Origin: Planctomycetota bacterium
Lineage (GTDB): Bacteria; Planctomycetota; B15-G4; SIAN01
Assembly: GCA_028289345.1 (NCBI GenBank)
Contig: JANQQL010000026.1
Location: 1 to 64,000 of the forward strand
Length of the DNA stretch: 64,000 bases
Direction: 5' to 3'
Position numbers and translations under genes: made by a program. Under the pieces are notes generated by a model. It was not told the origin of the DNA. It did no database searches and worked only from the letters and a program-made list of their open reading frames with translations. Of the stretch, positions 51,893 through 61,386 are shown piece by piece. The stretch's first letter is position 1; the number at the start of each line of letters is the position of its first letter.

Positions 51893-54640
51893 ATGATTGA
51901 GAACAAGTCCGGGCGCCTCGGGATCATCGTGGTCACCCTTGCGCTGGCGTTGAGCGCCGTGGTGGTGCCGATGATGCGCGGCGAGTCGCCGTTCACTTTG
52001 GGCCTCGACCTGCGGGGCGGAGTCGTGCTGCGATACCGTCTCCCCGAAGTCGCCGAGCAGAGTTCGAATCAGGCCACCGAGTCCCTCGAAACGACGAAAG
52101 AGATCTTCCAGAACCGCGTTGACTCCGTCGGCGTCAAGGAAGTGTCGATTCGAACGGTCGGGAACGACTCCATCGAAGTCGCGATTCCGGGGATTTCCGC
52201 CGACGAGGCCGTCAACTACAAGAAGATCCTGCAGAGCGTCGGTCGTCTCGAGTTCCGCCTGGAAGCCACCGAAGAGCCAGGGGTGCCGGTCAGTCAAATG
52301 ACCCAGGAGTTCCAAGACGAACTGGTCCGACGACGAGCCGCCGGGGAAGAGATCACGCGCGATACCGACTTCTCCGCACTCACCGCGGGCGTTCGCATGG
52401 AAGGCCAAGGCGTGGGCTTCCGATGGGTGCCGGTCAGCGAGAAGTACGAACCCCAGTTTCGACGCGAGAACGGCATCGCAGCCGAGGTCCCCGGCCCCCT
52501 ATTTTCCCTGCTCCGCTACGAAACCCGTGAGGGCAACTTCTTCACTGGTGAGCACATTTCCGAGGTTCGTCCGGACGTGGACCAAAGTGGCCTCTTGGCC
52601 GTGGGCTTCACCATTCAACCCGGTCGACCGGCGTCAAACTTCGGTGACTTCACCGAACGCAATATCCAAAAGAAGATGGCCATCGTGTTGGACGGAGAAA
52701 TCCAGTCCTTCCCGATCATCGAGTCGAAGATCCCCGGCCGAGGTGTGATCAGCGGCGGCTCCAACGGCTTCACCACCGAAGAGCAGCGTCGACTGATCGC
52801 GGTGATCAAGTCTGGCTCCCTGCCTCAGAAGCCGATCCTTGATTGGGAGAACGAAATCGGCCCGACCCTGGGCGAAGTGGCCATCGAACGCGGGAAAGTC
52901 GCCGGCGGACTGGCCATCGGACTGATCCTGGTTTTCCTGCTGTTCTACTACATGAAGGCTGGCATGGTGGCCTGTGTCGCACTGCTGGCAAACGGCATCC
53001 TGTTGATGGGCGCACTCGCAGCTCTGGATGCAACCATGACCCTTCCCGGGATCGCCGGCCTGGTGCTCACCATCGGCATGGCGGTCGACGCGAACATCCT
53101 GATTTTCGAGAGGATCCGGGAGGAAGCAGAAAAGGGCAAGACCATCGCCCAATCGGTCAAGAATGGCTTCGACAAGGCCTTCTTCACCATTGTCGACGCG
53201 AATGTCACCACCTTCTTGACAGCGTTCTTCTTGTTCAAGTTTGGCACCGCATCGATCCGCGGCTTCGCGGTGGTCTTGATGATCGGGCTGGTCACCTCGA
53301 TGTTCTCGGCGCTCTACTTCTCAAAGACCATCTTCGCGATGATGATCTCGAAGCAGACTCAGGCTCTGAAAATGCGTCGCCTGATGGCGCAGCCGCGCTT
53401 CGGATTTCTGAACTACCGTCGCCAAGCGACCATTGTTTCGTTGGCGGTCATTCTCGTCGGATTGGGACTGTTTTTCGCTCTCGGGGAACGGAAGTTCGGC
53501 ATGGACTTCACCGGCGGCTACGAGGTTCAGCTCGCGTTCCGCGATACCAAGACCCAGGCCGACATTCTTTCTCAGGTTCAAGAGGAGTTCCCCAAAGCCG
53601 AAGTCGTGACGGTGGGAACCACCGACACCGGCGGCGCTCGCCGATTCCAGATCAAGGTCAAGACCCTCGATGAAGGAACCGACACGGCCAACGCCAGCGA
53701 CGGCCTCTCCGATCCCGCGGCTCGCTTCGGCGATTCTCTGCGCTCGATGTTCGAAGGACAGCTGGTGGAAGACGCCATCGCCTCCTTGAACCTTGCCGAG
53801 CCGGACGCCTCGGGTCGCACCGGTGTCGACGTGCAGCTGCGCTACGCCGGCGATGTTCAGAAGTCCGACGTGGAAGCCGCCGCCAATCAGTTCCTGCAGA
53901 GCGTTGCCGTGGAAGGCAGTGGTTCCGCGTTCACCGTTCGAGGCACCTTCTCCCGTCCGCAAACCGAGGAAACCGCTCGCGCGTTCATCACCTCGAATCT
54001 CCGCCAGCTACCGGCGGCCAGTGGCGACGGCAACGTTCGATTGAATGACCCAATGCCTTCGCGCTCCTACATCGGCCCGCGCGCGGGGACGGCTCTGCGT
54101 GACGCGGCCATTCGCGCGATGTTTTTCTCCCTGGTCGGCATCGTGCTCTACATTCGCATTCGGTTCCGCCAGTATCGATTCGGCTTCGCCGCCTGTGTTG
54201 CCCTGATCCACGACGTTCTCGTAACCCTGGGCTGCATCGCTCTGGTGCAGACTCTCGGAGTGGTCGACGTCGAAATCGACTTGGCAGTGATCGCCGCCTT
54301 CTTGACGATCATCGGCTACTCACTGAACGACACGATCGTCATCTTCGACCGGGTCCGCGAAAACATGCCGCGGCTGGACGATCCCCTTCCTGACGTTTTG
54401 AATCGCTCCATCAACCAAACGCTCAGTCGAACCGTGCTGACCACTTTGACGACGCTGATCGCGGTCACTCTGCTGTTCGTGTTCAACTTGGGTCAGCGCA
54501 ACGTTCTGGAGGGCTTCGGCTTCTCTTTGATCGTCGGTGTGGTGGTGGGAACCTACTCCACCATCTTCGTGGCCTCGCCCATGGTTTTGGCGATTGCCCG
54601 CTGGGCGGAGAAACGCAAAGAACAAACCCGCACTGCGTGA
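51893..54640 (+). CDS. secDF: Protein translocase SecD-SecF fusion
   Basis: 915 residues joining SecD (LGLDLRGGVVLRY, AMAVDANILIFERIR-type motif) with SecF (FGMDFTGGYEVQL, YSLNDTIVIFDRVREN), each with six membrane helices and a large periplasmic domain. SecDF uses the proton gradient to pull exported proteins through SecYEG. Fused forms occur in several phyla. The ATG is 88 bases after rplS. No yajC is seen in this operon. Confidence 0.95.
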   Translation: MIENKSGRLGIIVVTLALALSAVVVPMMRGESPFTLGLDLRGGVVLRYRLPEVAEQSSNQATESLETTKEIFQNRVDSVGVKEVSIRTVGNDSIEVAIPGISADEAVNYKKILQSVGRLEFRLEATEEPGVPVSQMTQEFQDELVRRRAAGEEITRDTDFSALTAGVRMEGQGVGFRWVPVSEKYEPQFRRENGIAAEVPGPLFSLLRYETREGNFFTGEHISEVRPDVDQSGLLAVGFTIQPGRPASNFGDFTERNIQKKMAIVLDGEIQSFPIIESKIPGRGVISGGSNGFTTEEQRRLIAVIKSGSLPQKPILDWENEIGPTLGEVAIERGKVAGGLAIGLILVFLLFYYMKAGMVACVALLANGILLMGALAALDATMTLPGIAGLVLTIGMAVDANILIFERIREEAEKGKTIAQSVKNGFDKAFFTIVDANVTTFLTAFFLFKFGTASIRGFAVVLMIGLVTSMFSALYFSKTIFAMMISKQTQALKMRRLMAQPRFGFLNYRRQATIVSLAVILVGLGLFFALGERKFGMDFTGGYEVQLAFRDTKTQADILSQVQEEFPKAEVVTVGTTDTGGARRFQIKVKTLDEGTDTANASDGLSDPAARFGDSLRSMFEGQLVEDAIASLNLAEPDASGRTGVDVQLRYAGDVQKSDVEAAANQFLQSVAVEGSGSAFTVRGTFSRPQTEETARAFITSNLRQLPAASGDGNVRLNDPMPSRSYIGPRAGTALRDAAIRAMFFSLVGIVLYIRIRFRQYRFGFAACVALIHDVLVTLGCIALVQTLGVVDVEIDLAVIAAFLTIIGYSLNDTIVIFDRVRENMPRLDDPLPDVLNRSINQTLSRTVLTTLTTLIAVTLLFVFNLGQRNVLEGFGFSLIVGVVVGTYSTIFVASPMVLAIARWAEKRKEQTRTA

Positions 54641-54724
54641 TAAAACCACGTCGGTCGGCATCGTCTGACGAACAACGGGGTGGGCGCGGGGTCGGCAACG
54701 GCCGTGCGGACGAAGGGGGACAGA

Positions 54725-55174
54725 TTGCGCAAGTACGTTCTCTACGGCGCGTTGGCGGGCACCTTCGCAATCGCGCTGGGGCTCGAGGCAATCGTGACCC
54801 GGCTTCCCCAGAACCCTCCCCCCGATCGACTGGTTCTGGTGGTTGGCGGAGACGGCGTTCCGATCATTCCGGAAGAGCCACCGGCTCCACGCAGCTCCCT
54901 GCCTCGAGACACCAATCTGTCCCGCGGACAACGACGCTCTCCGCTGCCAACCGCCTCGGCACGAACCCGCCCGGAGAATGACCGGTACGACGAACCAGCG
55001 CGAGATTCCGCCGCGCCCCGAACTCATCGAGTTCGCGCCGGAGACACTCTGACTTCCATCGCCCTGGAACACCTGGGGAGCACCGACCGCTGGCAGGAAA
55101 TCCAAGAATTGAACCGACTCTCCGATCCTCGCAAGATTCGAGAAGGGACACTTCTTCAACTTCCGGCGCGATGA
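54725..55174 (+). CDS. LysM-domain membrane protein
   Basis: 149 residues from TTG 54725, with GGGGGA upstream. One N-terminal membrane helix, a Pro/Arg-rich linker and a single C-terminal LysM domain (HRVRAGDTLTSIALEHLGST, ending LQLPAR) that binds peptidoglycan or other N-acetylglucosamine polymers. It is anchored in the inner membrane and reaches the cell wall. Its stop overlaps the start of the next gene (ATGA). Confidence 0.75.
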   Translation: MRKYVLYGALAGTFAIALGLEAIVTRLPQNPPPDRLVLVVGGDGVPIIPEEPPAPRSSLPRDTNLSRGQRRSPLPTASARTRPENDRYDEPARDSAAPRTHRVRAGDTLTSIALEHLGSTDRWQEIQELNRLSDPRKIREGTLLQLPAR

Positions 55175-55950
55175 CTTTCACCGTGCCCGCTCCAGCCGTC
55201 TCGGTCCCGATTCCAGACTCGCCCCTCGACGGCCGTGCAGCGCTCCCGCTCCGCAACTACGTGCACTGCGCCCTAGGGACGTTGGTTGCCTCGCAGGGGG
55301 ACGCCCAGGTTCTGCTGTCCCATCTTCCCGAACACCTGGCCATCGCCCTCCCTTTGACCGGAGGAGCGATTCTGACCGCGCGCGGCGACCGATTGGGGTG
55401 GCTGGGAATCGTCTCCATGATTGCCGCGGTCGCATTCGGCTTTACCCACAGCCCGTGGGTCGCTTTGGCGATCGCCGGCTTGTCGATTCTCTGCCTCGCC
55501 GAGCTGGTTCCCTGGGGCGGGCCGCGCTTGATGCATTTGCTGACCTACAGCCTGGGTTACGGCGTTCTTCCGTTCTGGATTGGTTACCTGATCAGCGGTC
55601 ACCGTGCCGGTGCCTCGGCGCTTCTGATGGCGATTGGCTTCTTCGCATTCTTCTTGGGGTCATCGCCCCTCTTGAGTCCGGGAGCGTTGCGCCGCCGGCG
55701 GCCGACCATCCCAGTGAGCGTCTGCCTCGGCATGACTCTGAGTGGGATCGCTGCTCTCGGCACTTGGGCCTGGATTTATGGCGCCGGACTTTCTGGGGTG
55801 GTGCTGATGGCACCTGGCGCCATCGCCACCGTCTGGCTGATGTCGGGCTGGGCCCTCGCCCATCTGCCTCCCCAGGTGCGGCTCCGACAAAACATGTTGG
55901 CGGCCTGGCTCGGACTGGAGCTCGCGTTGGCCGTCGCCTGCTACGCCTAG
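55171..55950 (+). CDS. Multi-pass membrane protein, hypothetical
   Basis: 259 residues with about six to seven hydrophobic helices (SMIAAVAFGFTHSPWVALAI, SALLMAIGFFAFFLGSSPLL and others) and a basic cytoplasmic loop (RRRRP). No family could be assigned. Overlap with the LysM gene implies a joint function at the envelope. Confidence 0.65.
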   Translation: MTFTVPAPAVSVPIPDSPLDGRAALPLRNYVHCALGTLVASQGDAQVLLSHLPEHLAIALPLTGGAILTARGDRLGWLGIVSMIAAVAFGFTHSPWVALAIAGLSILCLAELVPWGGPRLMHLLTYSLGYGVLPFWIGYLISGHRAGASALLMAIGFFAFFLGSSPLLSPGALRRRRPTIPVSVCLGMTLSGIAALGTWAWIYGAGLSGVVLMAPGAIATVWLMSGWALAHLPPQVRLRQNMLAAWLGLELALAVACYA

Positions 55951-56002
55951 AGATCATTCCCGAGCCTCGCCCTCTCCACGCCTTTTCCTCATAATTCCCT
56001 CA

Positions 56003-56569
56003 ATGATTGACCACCAAGCCATCCAACAAGCCGTTCGGACAATTCTGACTGCCGTGGGCGAGGATCCAGATCGCGACGGACTGAAAGCGACGCCGTCCCG
56101 GGTTGCCCGCATGTACGAAGAAATGTTCGCCGGCCTCCATTCTCGCCCTGAAGATCACCTCAAAGCGGTGTTCGACGAGTCCCACCACGAAGTCGTGTTG
56201 GTGCGGGACATCGACTTCCAGTCAATGTGTGAACACCACCTCTTGCCCTTCCATGGCAGAGCCCACATCGCCTACATCCCGAATGGGCGCATCCTCGGGA
56301 TCTCGAAATTGGGCCGGGTGCTGGATTCGTTCTCGCGCCGGCCCCAAGTCCAGGAGCGCTTGACCAGTCAAGTGGCCGATTTCTTGGCCGAGGGCCTGGA
56401 CGCCAAGGGCGTCGCAGTGGTCGTGGAAGCCACCCACACGTGCATGACCATGCGGGGCGTCCGCAAACCGGACTCGCGGGTCGTGACCTCAGCCTTGCGA
56501 GGCTCGGTCCTGAGCAATCAGTCCACCCGGCAGGAAGTTTTGAGCCTAATCCAGGGGAGTCATCGCTGA
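56003..56569 (+). CDS. folE: GTP cyclohydrolase I
   Basis: Opens GTP to 7,8-dihydroneopterin triphosphate, the entry to folate and 7-deazaguanine synthesis. Zinc ligands C76 (MCEHHLLPF) and C147 (HTCMTMRG) and the signature SRRPQVQERLT are present; 188 residues, normal length. ATG 56003 with no strong ribosome-binding site. queD follows 205 bases later. Confidence 0.96.
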   Translation: MIDHQAIQQAVRTILTAVGEDPDRDGLKATPSRVARMYEEMFAGLHSRPEDHLKAVFDESHHEVVLVRDIDFQSMCEHHLLPFHGRAHIAYIPNGRILGISKLGRVLDSFSRRPQVQERLTSQVADFLAEGLDAKGVAVVVEATHTCMTMRGVRKPDSRVVTSALRGSVLSNQSTRQEVLSLIQGSHR

Positions 56570-56774
56570 TTTGCCCCTCGGGACCGAACTCGGTTCCGGA
56601 GCTTCGACCTCGACGCGCCCAGAGAGCACCCGGTGATTGCTCATCACCCAGTCCCACAGATCCAGGACTCCGGTACCCCGAGAGCCGGCGCGACCGCCCC
56701 CCAAACCCCCTAGCCCTATCCTCCCGCGCGGGGATAATGCGGCGAACGAGAAACGCACAAGCCGAAGGACCGCC

Positions 56775-57125
56775 ATGCAGGTGACGAAGGAGTTCGTGTT
56801 CGACGCAGCGCACAACTTGCCGAACTATCACGGCAAGTGCGAGCGGCTCCACGGCCATACCTATCGACTTCACGTCACGGTGGAAGCCCCGGTCGACCCC
56901 GAGACGGGAATCGCCTTCGACTTCAGCTCCCTCGGGGGAGTGGTCAAGAGCGAGATCATCGGCCCTCTGGACCACACCTACCTCAACGAGAAGATCCACA
57001 ATTCGTCGGCGGAAAACGTCGCCTTGTGGATCTGGGCGCGGCTGCGGGAGAAGCTGCCGGTGCAATTGGTCGAGGTCAAGCTGTGGGAAACTCCCACCTC
57101 GAGCGTCACCTATCGGGGTGAATGA
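56775..57125 (+). CDS. queD: 6-Carboxy-tetrahydropterin synthase
   Basis: Converts dihydroneopterin triphosphate to 6-carboxy-tetrahydropterin on the way to preQ0 and queuosine. Zinc ligands H13, H26 and H28 and catalytic C22 (KCERLHGH) are in place. ATG 56775 has AAGGA upstream and gives 116 residues, a normal length for QueD. Downstream of folE, its substrate supplier. No queE or queC is in the window. Confidence 0.9.
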   Translation: MQVTKEFVFDAAHNLPNYHGKCERLHGHTYRLHVTVEAPVDPETGIAFDFSSLGGVVKSEIIGPLDHTYLNEKIHNSSAENVALWIWARLREKLPVQLVEVKLWETPTSSVTYRGE

Positions 57126-57438
57126 ACGGCGGATTCGGTCCACGACCCAAGCCAGTCGATGGCACCGTCAAAGCCCCAAGAATTCCGCGCTACGCGGGTC
57201 TGTTTCCCAGTCATCGTGGAGCTATGATCCGGGGCCTTCGCGGGAGGGCTCCCTCGATCGAGGGATTCCGACACCGTGAAATTGTCCGGGGAAGAGAACG
57301 AAAAATACCGCGGTCGCGGTGCCGGACGCTTGCACGCCAGAATGGGTCAGTAGCAACCGACTCCTGGATCCCGCGGAGCCAGGGGTGGCCGATGGTTCCT
57401 GGTCCAGCGGGCCACGAACTTGCTAGGAACGCCTGCCG
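57126..57438. other. Upstream region of the nuo operon
   Basis: No supported gene; an open frame overlapping the queD stop is arginine-rich and unconvincing. TATGAT (57222-57227) is a reasonable -10 without a good -35. The perfect palindrome entered separately would be about 25 bases downstream. Confidence 0.4.
57251..57264. promoter_or_regulatory. 14-base palindrome before nuoA
   Basis: CCCTCGATCGAGGG is a perfect palindrome. It abuts GGGAG-GG-CTCCC (57242-57253). Both lie downstream of the only -10-like hexamer in the gap. Confidence 0.35.
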
Positions 57439-57903
57439 ATGACCATGCTCGAACAGTTCCAGGTGGTGCTGGTCTTCCTCCTGATCGGGATCGGGATGAT
57501 CGTGGTGCCGATGGTCTTCCTGACTGTCCTGCGCCCCAAGAAACCGGATCCCCAGAAGGCCATTCCCTACGAGTGTGGCCTGGAACCGGTCGGTGATGCC
57601 CAAGTCTGCTTCGACATGCGCTTCTACACCGACGCGCTGATCTTCATCGTCTTCGAAGTCGAAACCGTGTTCCTATTCCCTTGGGCCACGGTGTTTCGAG
57701 AAAGCGAGTGGACGGGCATCGCCCTGTTCGAAGGCATGGTGTTCATCGGCATCCTCTTCTTGGGCCTCATTTACGTATGGTCCAAGGGCGACATCGATTG
57801 GGTGAAGTCGATGGAAGAGCATCGCAGCCGGGCGGCAGCCAACAAAACCCTCGCCCCCACCGGCCAAACGGCCGTGGCTCGCGAACCCGTCGGCGCCCCC
57901 TGA
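57439..57903 (+). CDS. nuoA: NADH-quinone oxidoreductase subunit A
   Basis: 154 residues with three membrane helices and the family motifs YECGLEPVG and DALIFIVFEVETVFLFPWA. First gene of the complex I operon; membrane arm, near the quinone site. A C-terminal extension of about 30 residues is not conserved. Confidence 0.94.
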   Translation: MTMLEQFQVVLVFLLIGIGMIVVPMVFLTVLRPKKPDPQKAIPYECGLEPVGDAQVCFDMRFYTDALIFIVFEVETVFLFPWATVFRESEWTGIALFEGMVFIGILFLGLIYVWSKGDIDWVKSMEEHRSRAAANKTLAPTGQTAVAREPVGAP

Positions 57904-57933
57904 GCCGGTCTCGAGCGAAGAAAGGAAATCGCC

Positions 57934-58566
57934 ATGGGACTCTACGAGCGCAACCATCCCGACGTCATGATGTTCAAACTCGAGCGCAACCTGCCCGACA
58001 TGGGGTTGCTGCGGGTGGCCGACACGGTGATCAACTGGGGACGGTCTTCCTCCCTCTGGCCGATGACGTTCGGCATCGCCTGCTGTGCCATCGAGATGAT
58101 GGCGGTGGGAGCCTCGAAGTTCGACATGGATCGCTTCGGTGCCGGCGCGTTTCGCGCGACCCCTCGCCAGGCGGATCTGATGATCGTCGCGGGAACCGTC
58201 AACGCCAAGATGGCCGAGGTCGTGAAACGCCTGTACGACCAGATGCCGGAACCGAAGTACGTCATGGCCATGGGTGCCTGCACGGTTGGCGGCGGCCCCT
58301 ACTGGAAGCACGGCTACAACGTCGTCAAAGGGATCGACAAGTTCGTTCCGGTCGACGTCCACGTGCCCGGCTGCCCGCCCCGCCCCGAAGCGATCCTTGA
58401 AGGGATTCGTTTCCTGCAACGAAAGATCATGGCGCGACGGGTTCTCACCCGCGGCGAACACCACACTCCCGACTTCACCGGCGTTTCCGTGTCCCCGGGG
58501 ACCACAGGTATTCAAGACCCGCAGCTCAACACCGCGCCCGCCGTTCCCACGGAGGCCACCTCTTGA
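57934..58566 (+). CDS. nuoB: NADH-quinone oxidoreductase subunit B
   Basis: Carries the terminal cluster N2: adjacent C50/C51 (GIACCAIEMM), C116 (GACTVGG) and C147 (PGCPPRPE) ligate the 4Fe-4S centre that reduces quinone. 210 residues with a C-terminal tail of about 40 beyond the usual end. Its TGA overlaps the nuoC start. Confidence 0.95.
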   Translation: MGLYERNHPDVMMFKLERNLPDMGLLRVADTVINWGRSSSLWPMTFGIACCAIEMMAVGASKFDMDRFGAGAFRATPRQADLMIVAGTVNAKMAEVVKRLYDQMPEPKYVMAMGACTVGGGPYWKHGYNVVKGIDKFVPVDVHVPGCPPRPEAILEGIRFLQRKIMARRVLTRGEHHTPDFTGVSVSPGTTGIQDPQLNTAPAVPTEATS

Positions 58567-59096
58567 ACACTCAGGAGATCCTCGAAACGCTGAACAAGGA
58601 CGGAGTCGGGCAAGGCATCACCCTTTTCGAAGGGCCCAAGGATCCGGCTCTGGTGATTCCCGCGGATCGGTTGGTAGGCGTCTGCGAACACCTCAAGAGC
58701 GCCCCCTCACTCCAATTCGATCAGTGCATCTTGGTCACCGGGACGCACATGACCGAGATCCGGGACAAGAAGACCAAGGAAGTGACCCGCGCCGAGGGTA
58801 TCGAGGTCATTTACCACGTGCGCTCACTCCGGCACCGGGCTTTGGTGGCTCTCAAAGTTCACCTTTCCTTGGAAGATCCCCGGGTGTCCTCGGTGGCCAG
58901 CATTTGGCCGGCAGCCGATTGGCACGAACGGGAAACCTATGACATGGTCGGGGTCGTGTTCGAAGGACACCCGAATCTCAAACGGATTCTCTTGCCGCAG
59001 GACTGGGAAGGCTTTCCATTGCGGAAGGACTACGAGTTTCCCAAGGAATACCGCGGCATCTCCCTGGAGGTCGATCCCCCATGGCCGCAACAGTAG
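58563..59096 (+). CDS. nuoC: NADH-quinone oxidoreductase subunit C
   Basis: 177 residues of the 30-kDa complex I subunit in the connecting module. WHERETYDMVGVVFEGHPNL and RILLPQDWEGFPLRKDY are family signatures. It starts with TTG overlapping the nuoB stop (TTGA) and is not fused to nuoD. It overlaps the nuoD start by 16 bases. Confidence 0.93.
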   Translation: MNTQEILETLNKDGVGQGITLFEGPKDPALVIPADRLVGVCEHLKSAPSLQFDQCILVTGTHMTEIRDKKTKEVTRAEGIEVIYHVRSLRHRALVALKVHLSLEDPRVSSVASIWPAADWHERETYDMVGVVFEGHPNLKRILLPQDWEGFPLRKDYEFPKEYRGISLEVDPPWPQQ

Positions 59097-60241
59097 AAGC
59101 GCGCCCGCCGGACAAGTACGTCGACGTACGCACTCAGGAGCTGCAGATCAACATGGGTCCGCAGCACCCGGCGACCCACGGGGTTCTGCGGGTCGCCATC
59201 TGGGCCGACGGAGAGATCGTCACGCGAGCCGAGCCGGACATCGGTTACTTGCACCGATGCGCCGAGAAGATCGGCGAATCGGTGACCCACATCCAGTATG
59301 TCCCCTACACCGACCGCTACGACTACCTGGCGGCGATGAACAACAACCTGGGATACTGCCTCGCAGTCGAGAAGCTTGCCGAGTTAGAGATCCCCGAACG
59401 CGCCGAGTACGTGCGTGTCATCGTCTCTGAGCTGAACCGCATCGCTTCCCACTTGATGGCGATTGGGACCTACGGCCTCGATCTGGGTGCCTTCACTCCG
59501 TTCTTCTACGCCTTCCGGGAACGCGAAGAGATCCTGCGCATCCTGGAATGGATCTGCGGCGCGCGTTTGACCTACAACTTCATCCGCATCGGCGGTGTCA
59601 TGCGCGACTGTCCCGAAGGGTGGCTGGAAGACATCACCCGTTTCCTGGACTACTTCGAGCCACGACTCGAGGAGATGAACGAGCTCCTCACCCACAATCA
59701 CATCTTCGTGAATCGAACCGCCAACATCGGGGTCGTCAGTCTGGAGCAGGCGGTCAAGTACGGCTTGACCGGACCAAACTTGCGCGGCTCCGGCATGCGC
59801 TGGGATCTGCGGCGGGACGACCCCTATTCGATCTACGATCGGTTCGAGTTCGACATTCCGATCGGCACCGGAATCAAGGGCACCGTCGGTGACTGCTGGG
59901 ACCGTTACTGGGTCCGCATTCTCGAGATGGGCGAGTCCGTTCGAATCATCCGTCAGGCCCTCGATCAGATTCCCGACGGCGAGATCATGGCCAAGGGAGT
60001 GCGCCATCTTGCGTTCAAGTGCAAGGCCGGCGAGTCCTACCAGGCCGTGGAGAACCCCCGCGGAGAGCTCGGTTACTACTTGATCTCCGAGGGGGGACAG
60101 ATTTCCTATCGCAGCCGAATTCGCGCACCATCCTTCTGCCACTTGTCCATCCTGGAAGAGATTCTTCCAGGGAGCATGTTCGGCGACGCGGTCGCGATCA
60201 TTGGTTCCATTGACATCGTGCTCGGCGAAGTAGACCGCTAG
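59081..60241 (+). CDS. nuoD: NADH-quinone oxidoreductase subunit D
   Basis: 386 residues of the 49-kDa subunit that forms the quinone pocket with NuoB. MGPQHPATHGVLRV, GYLHRCAEKIGE and RIRAPSFCHLSILEEI are present. Its start lies inside nuoC (16-base overlap), so the two are translationally coupled. Confidence 0.95.
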   Translation: MAATVEARPPDKYVDVRTQELQINMGPQHPATHGVLRVAIWADGEIVTRAEPDIGYLHRCAEKIGESVTHIQYVPYTDRYDYLAAMNNNLGYCLAVEKLAELEIPERAEYVRVIVSELNRIASHLMAIGTYGLDLGAFTPFFYAFREREEILRILEWICGARLTYNFIRIGGVMRDCPEGWLEDITRFLDYFEPRLEEMNELLTHNHIFVNRTANIGVVSLEQAVKYGLTGPNLRGSGMRWDLRRDDPYSIYDRFEFDIPIGTGIKGTVGDCWDRYWVRILEMGESVRIIRQALDQIPDGEIMAKGVRHLAFKCKAGESYQAVENPRGELGYYLISEGGQISYRSRIRAPSFCHLSILEEILPGSMFGDAVAIIGSIDIVLGEVDR

Positions 60242-60255
60242 CAAGGGGACGGAAG

Positions 60256-61356
60256 GTGGAAAGACTCGTAGGAGCGCTGGAAGGATTGGGAGAGTCGGCG
60301 TTCGCGCTGTCGCTCTTGATGTGTGCCGGCGTGGTCCTCGGCTTCGTCGGGATCTGGCCGCTGTTCGCCGTGTGGCTCGAACGCAAAGCTTCCGCTGACT
60401 TTCAGTCCCGCCTGGGACCGATGTACGTAGGGGGCTTTCACGGCTGGCTGCAGACCCTGGCCGACGGCATCAAGTTGGCGTTCAAGGAAGACCTGATTCC
60501 TGCTCAAGCCAACCGCGTGTTGTTCTGGATCGCGCCCGCCGTGGCGTTTTGTGGCGCCTTCGCCACGATGGTCGTCATTCCCATCGCTCAGGGAGTCGAG
60601 ATCGTCAACCTCGACATCGGCATCTTCTTCATCCTGGCGATCAGTTCGGTGGGCACGATTGGCGTCGTCATGGCGGGTTGGGCCTCCAACAACAAGTGGT
60701 CTTTGTACGGCGCCGTTCGCGAAGCCGCTCAGCTGGTCTCCTACGAAATCCCCATCGCCCTGTCGCTGATGATCCCGATCATCGCCGTCGGCAACCTACG
60801 CCTCGGCCACATCGTCGGCTTCCAGTGCGCGGGCCCCGAGGACGCCGGATTCGTCTACCTGTCCCACCACGGCTGGCTGCTGTTCTACAGCCCTTGGACC
60901 CTTGCGGCGGGACTCATCTACTTCGTGGCGTCCTTGGCGGAATGCAAGCGTGCCCCCTTCGACCTTCCGGAAGCGGAGTCGGAGCTGGTCTCCGGGTTCC
61001 ATACGGAGTACTCGGGCCTGCGCTTCTCGTTCTTCTTCCTCGAGGAATACGTGTTCATGTTCGTGGTTTCGATCGTGGGCGCTTTGGTGTTCCTGGGAGG
61101 CTGGCAGCCGCTGCCTTTCGTGAGCTTCCAGTTCGACAATCCGCTCATGAAGCTGATCGGCGCTGGCATCCTGCTGGGGAAGGCGGTCTTCCTGGTCTGG
61201 GTTCAGATCTGGCTGCGCTGGACCCTGCCTCGACTGCGCGTCGACCAAGTGATGACCATGGGATACAAGTACCTGACGCCGCTCGCCATGCTGACACTCA
61301 TGGGTATGGCGCTCTACCAGTATTGGGGCTGTCGCTACATCCCCGGCATCCTCTGA
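60256..61356 (+). CDS. nuoH: NADH-quinone oxidoreductase subunit H
   Basis: 366 residues with eight to nine membrane helices; the subunit that joins the membrane arm to the quinone channel. ERKASADFQSRLGP, QTLADGIKLAFKED and AECKRAPFDLPEAESELVSG are invariant family stretches. It starts at GTG 60256, 15 bases after nuoD. NuoE, NuoF and NuoG, usually encoded between D and H, are absent here. Confidence 0.95.
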   Translation: MERLVGALEGLGESAFALSLLMCAGVVLGFVGIWPLFAVWLERKASADFQSRLGPMYVGGFHGWLQTLADGIKLAFKEDLIPAQANRVLFWIAPAVAFCGAFATMVVIPIAQGVEIVNLDIGIFFILAISSVGTIGVVMAGWASNNKWSLYGAVREAAQLVSYEIPIALSLMIPIIAVGNLRLGHIVGFQCAGPEDAGFVYLSHHGWLLFYSPWTLAAGLIYFVASLAECKRAPFDLPEAESELVSGFHTEYSGLRFSFFFLEEYVFMFVVSIVGALVFLGGWQPLPFVSFQFDNPLMKLIGAGILLGKAVFLVWVQIWLRWTLPRLRVDQVMTMGYKYLTPLAMLTLMGMALYQYWGCRYIPGIL

Positions 61357-61386
61357 TCCAACCGGCAATTCTCGGAGAATTCCGCG

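Noticed and set aside
51869..51901. Ten-codon frame ending at the secDF start
   Set aside because: Very short and probably chance, although its stop overlaps the secDF start region.
57122..57442. 106-codon frame overlapping the queD stop and the nuoA start
   Set aside because: The overlaps look attractive, but composition is strongly Arg/Pro biased and no motif is seen.
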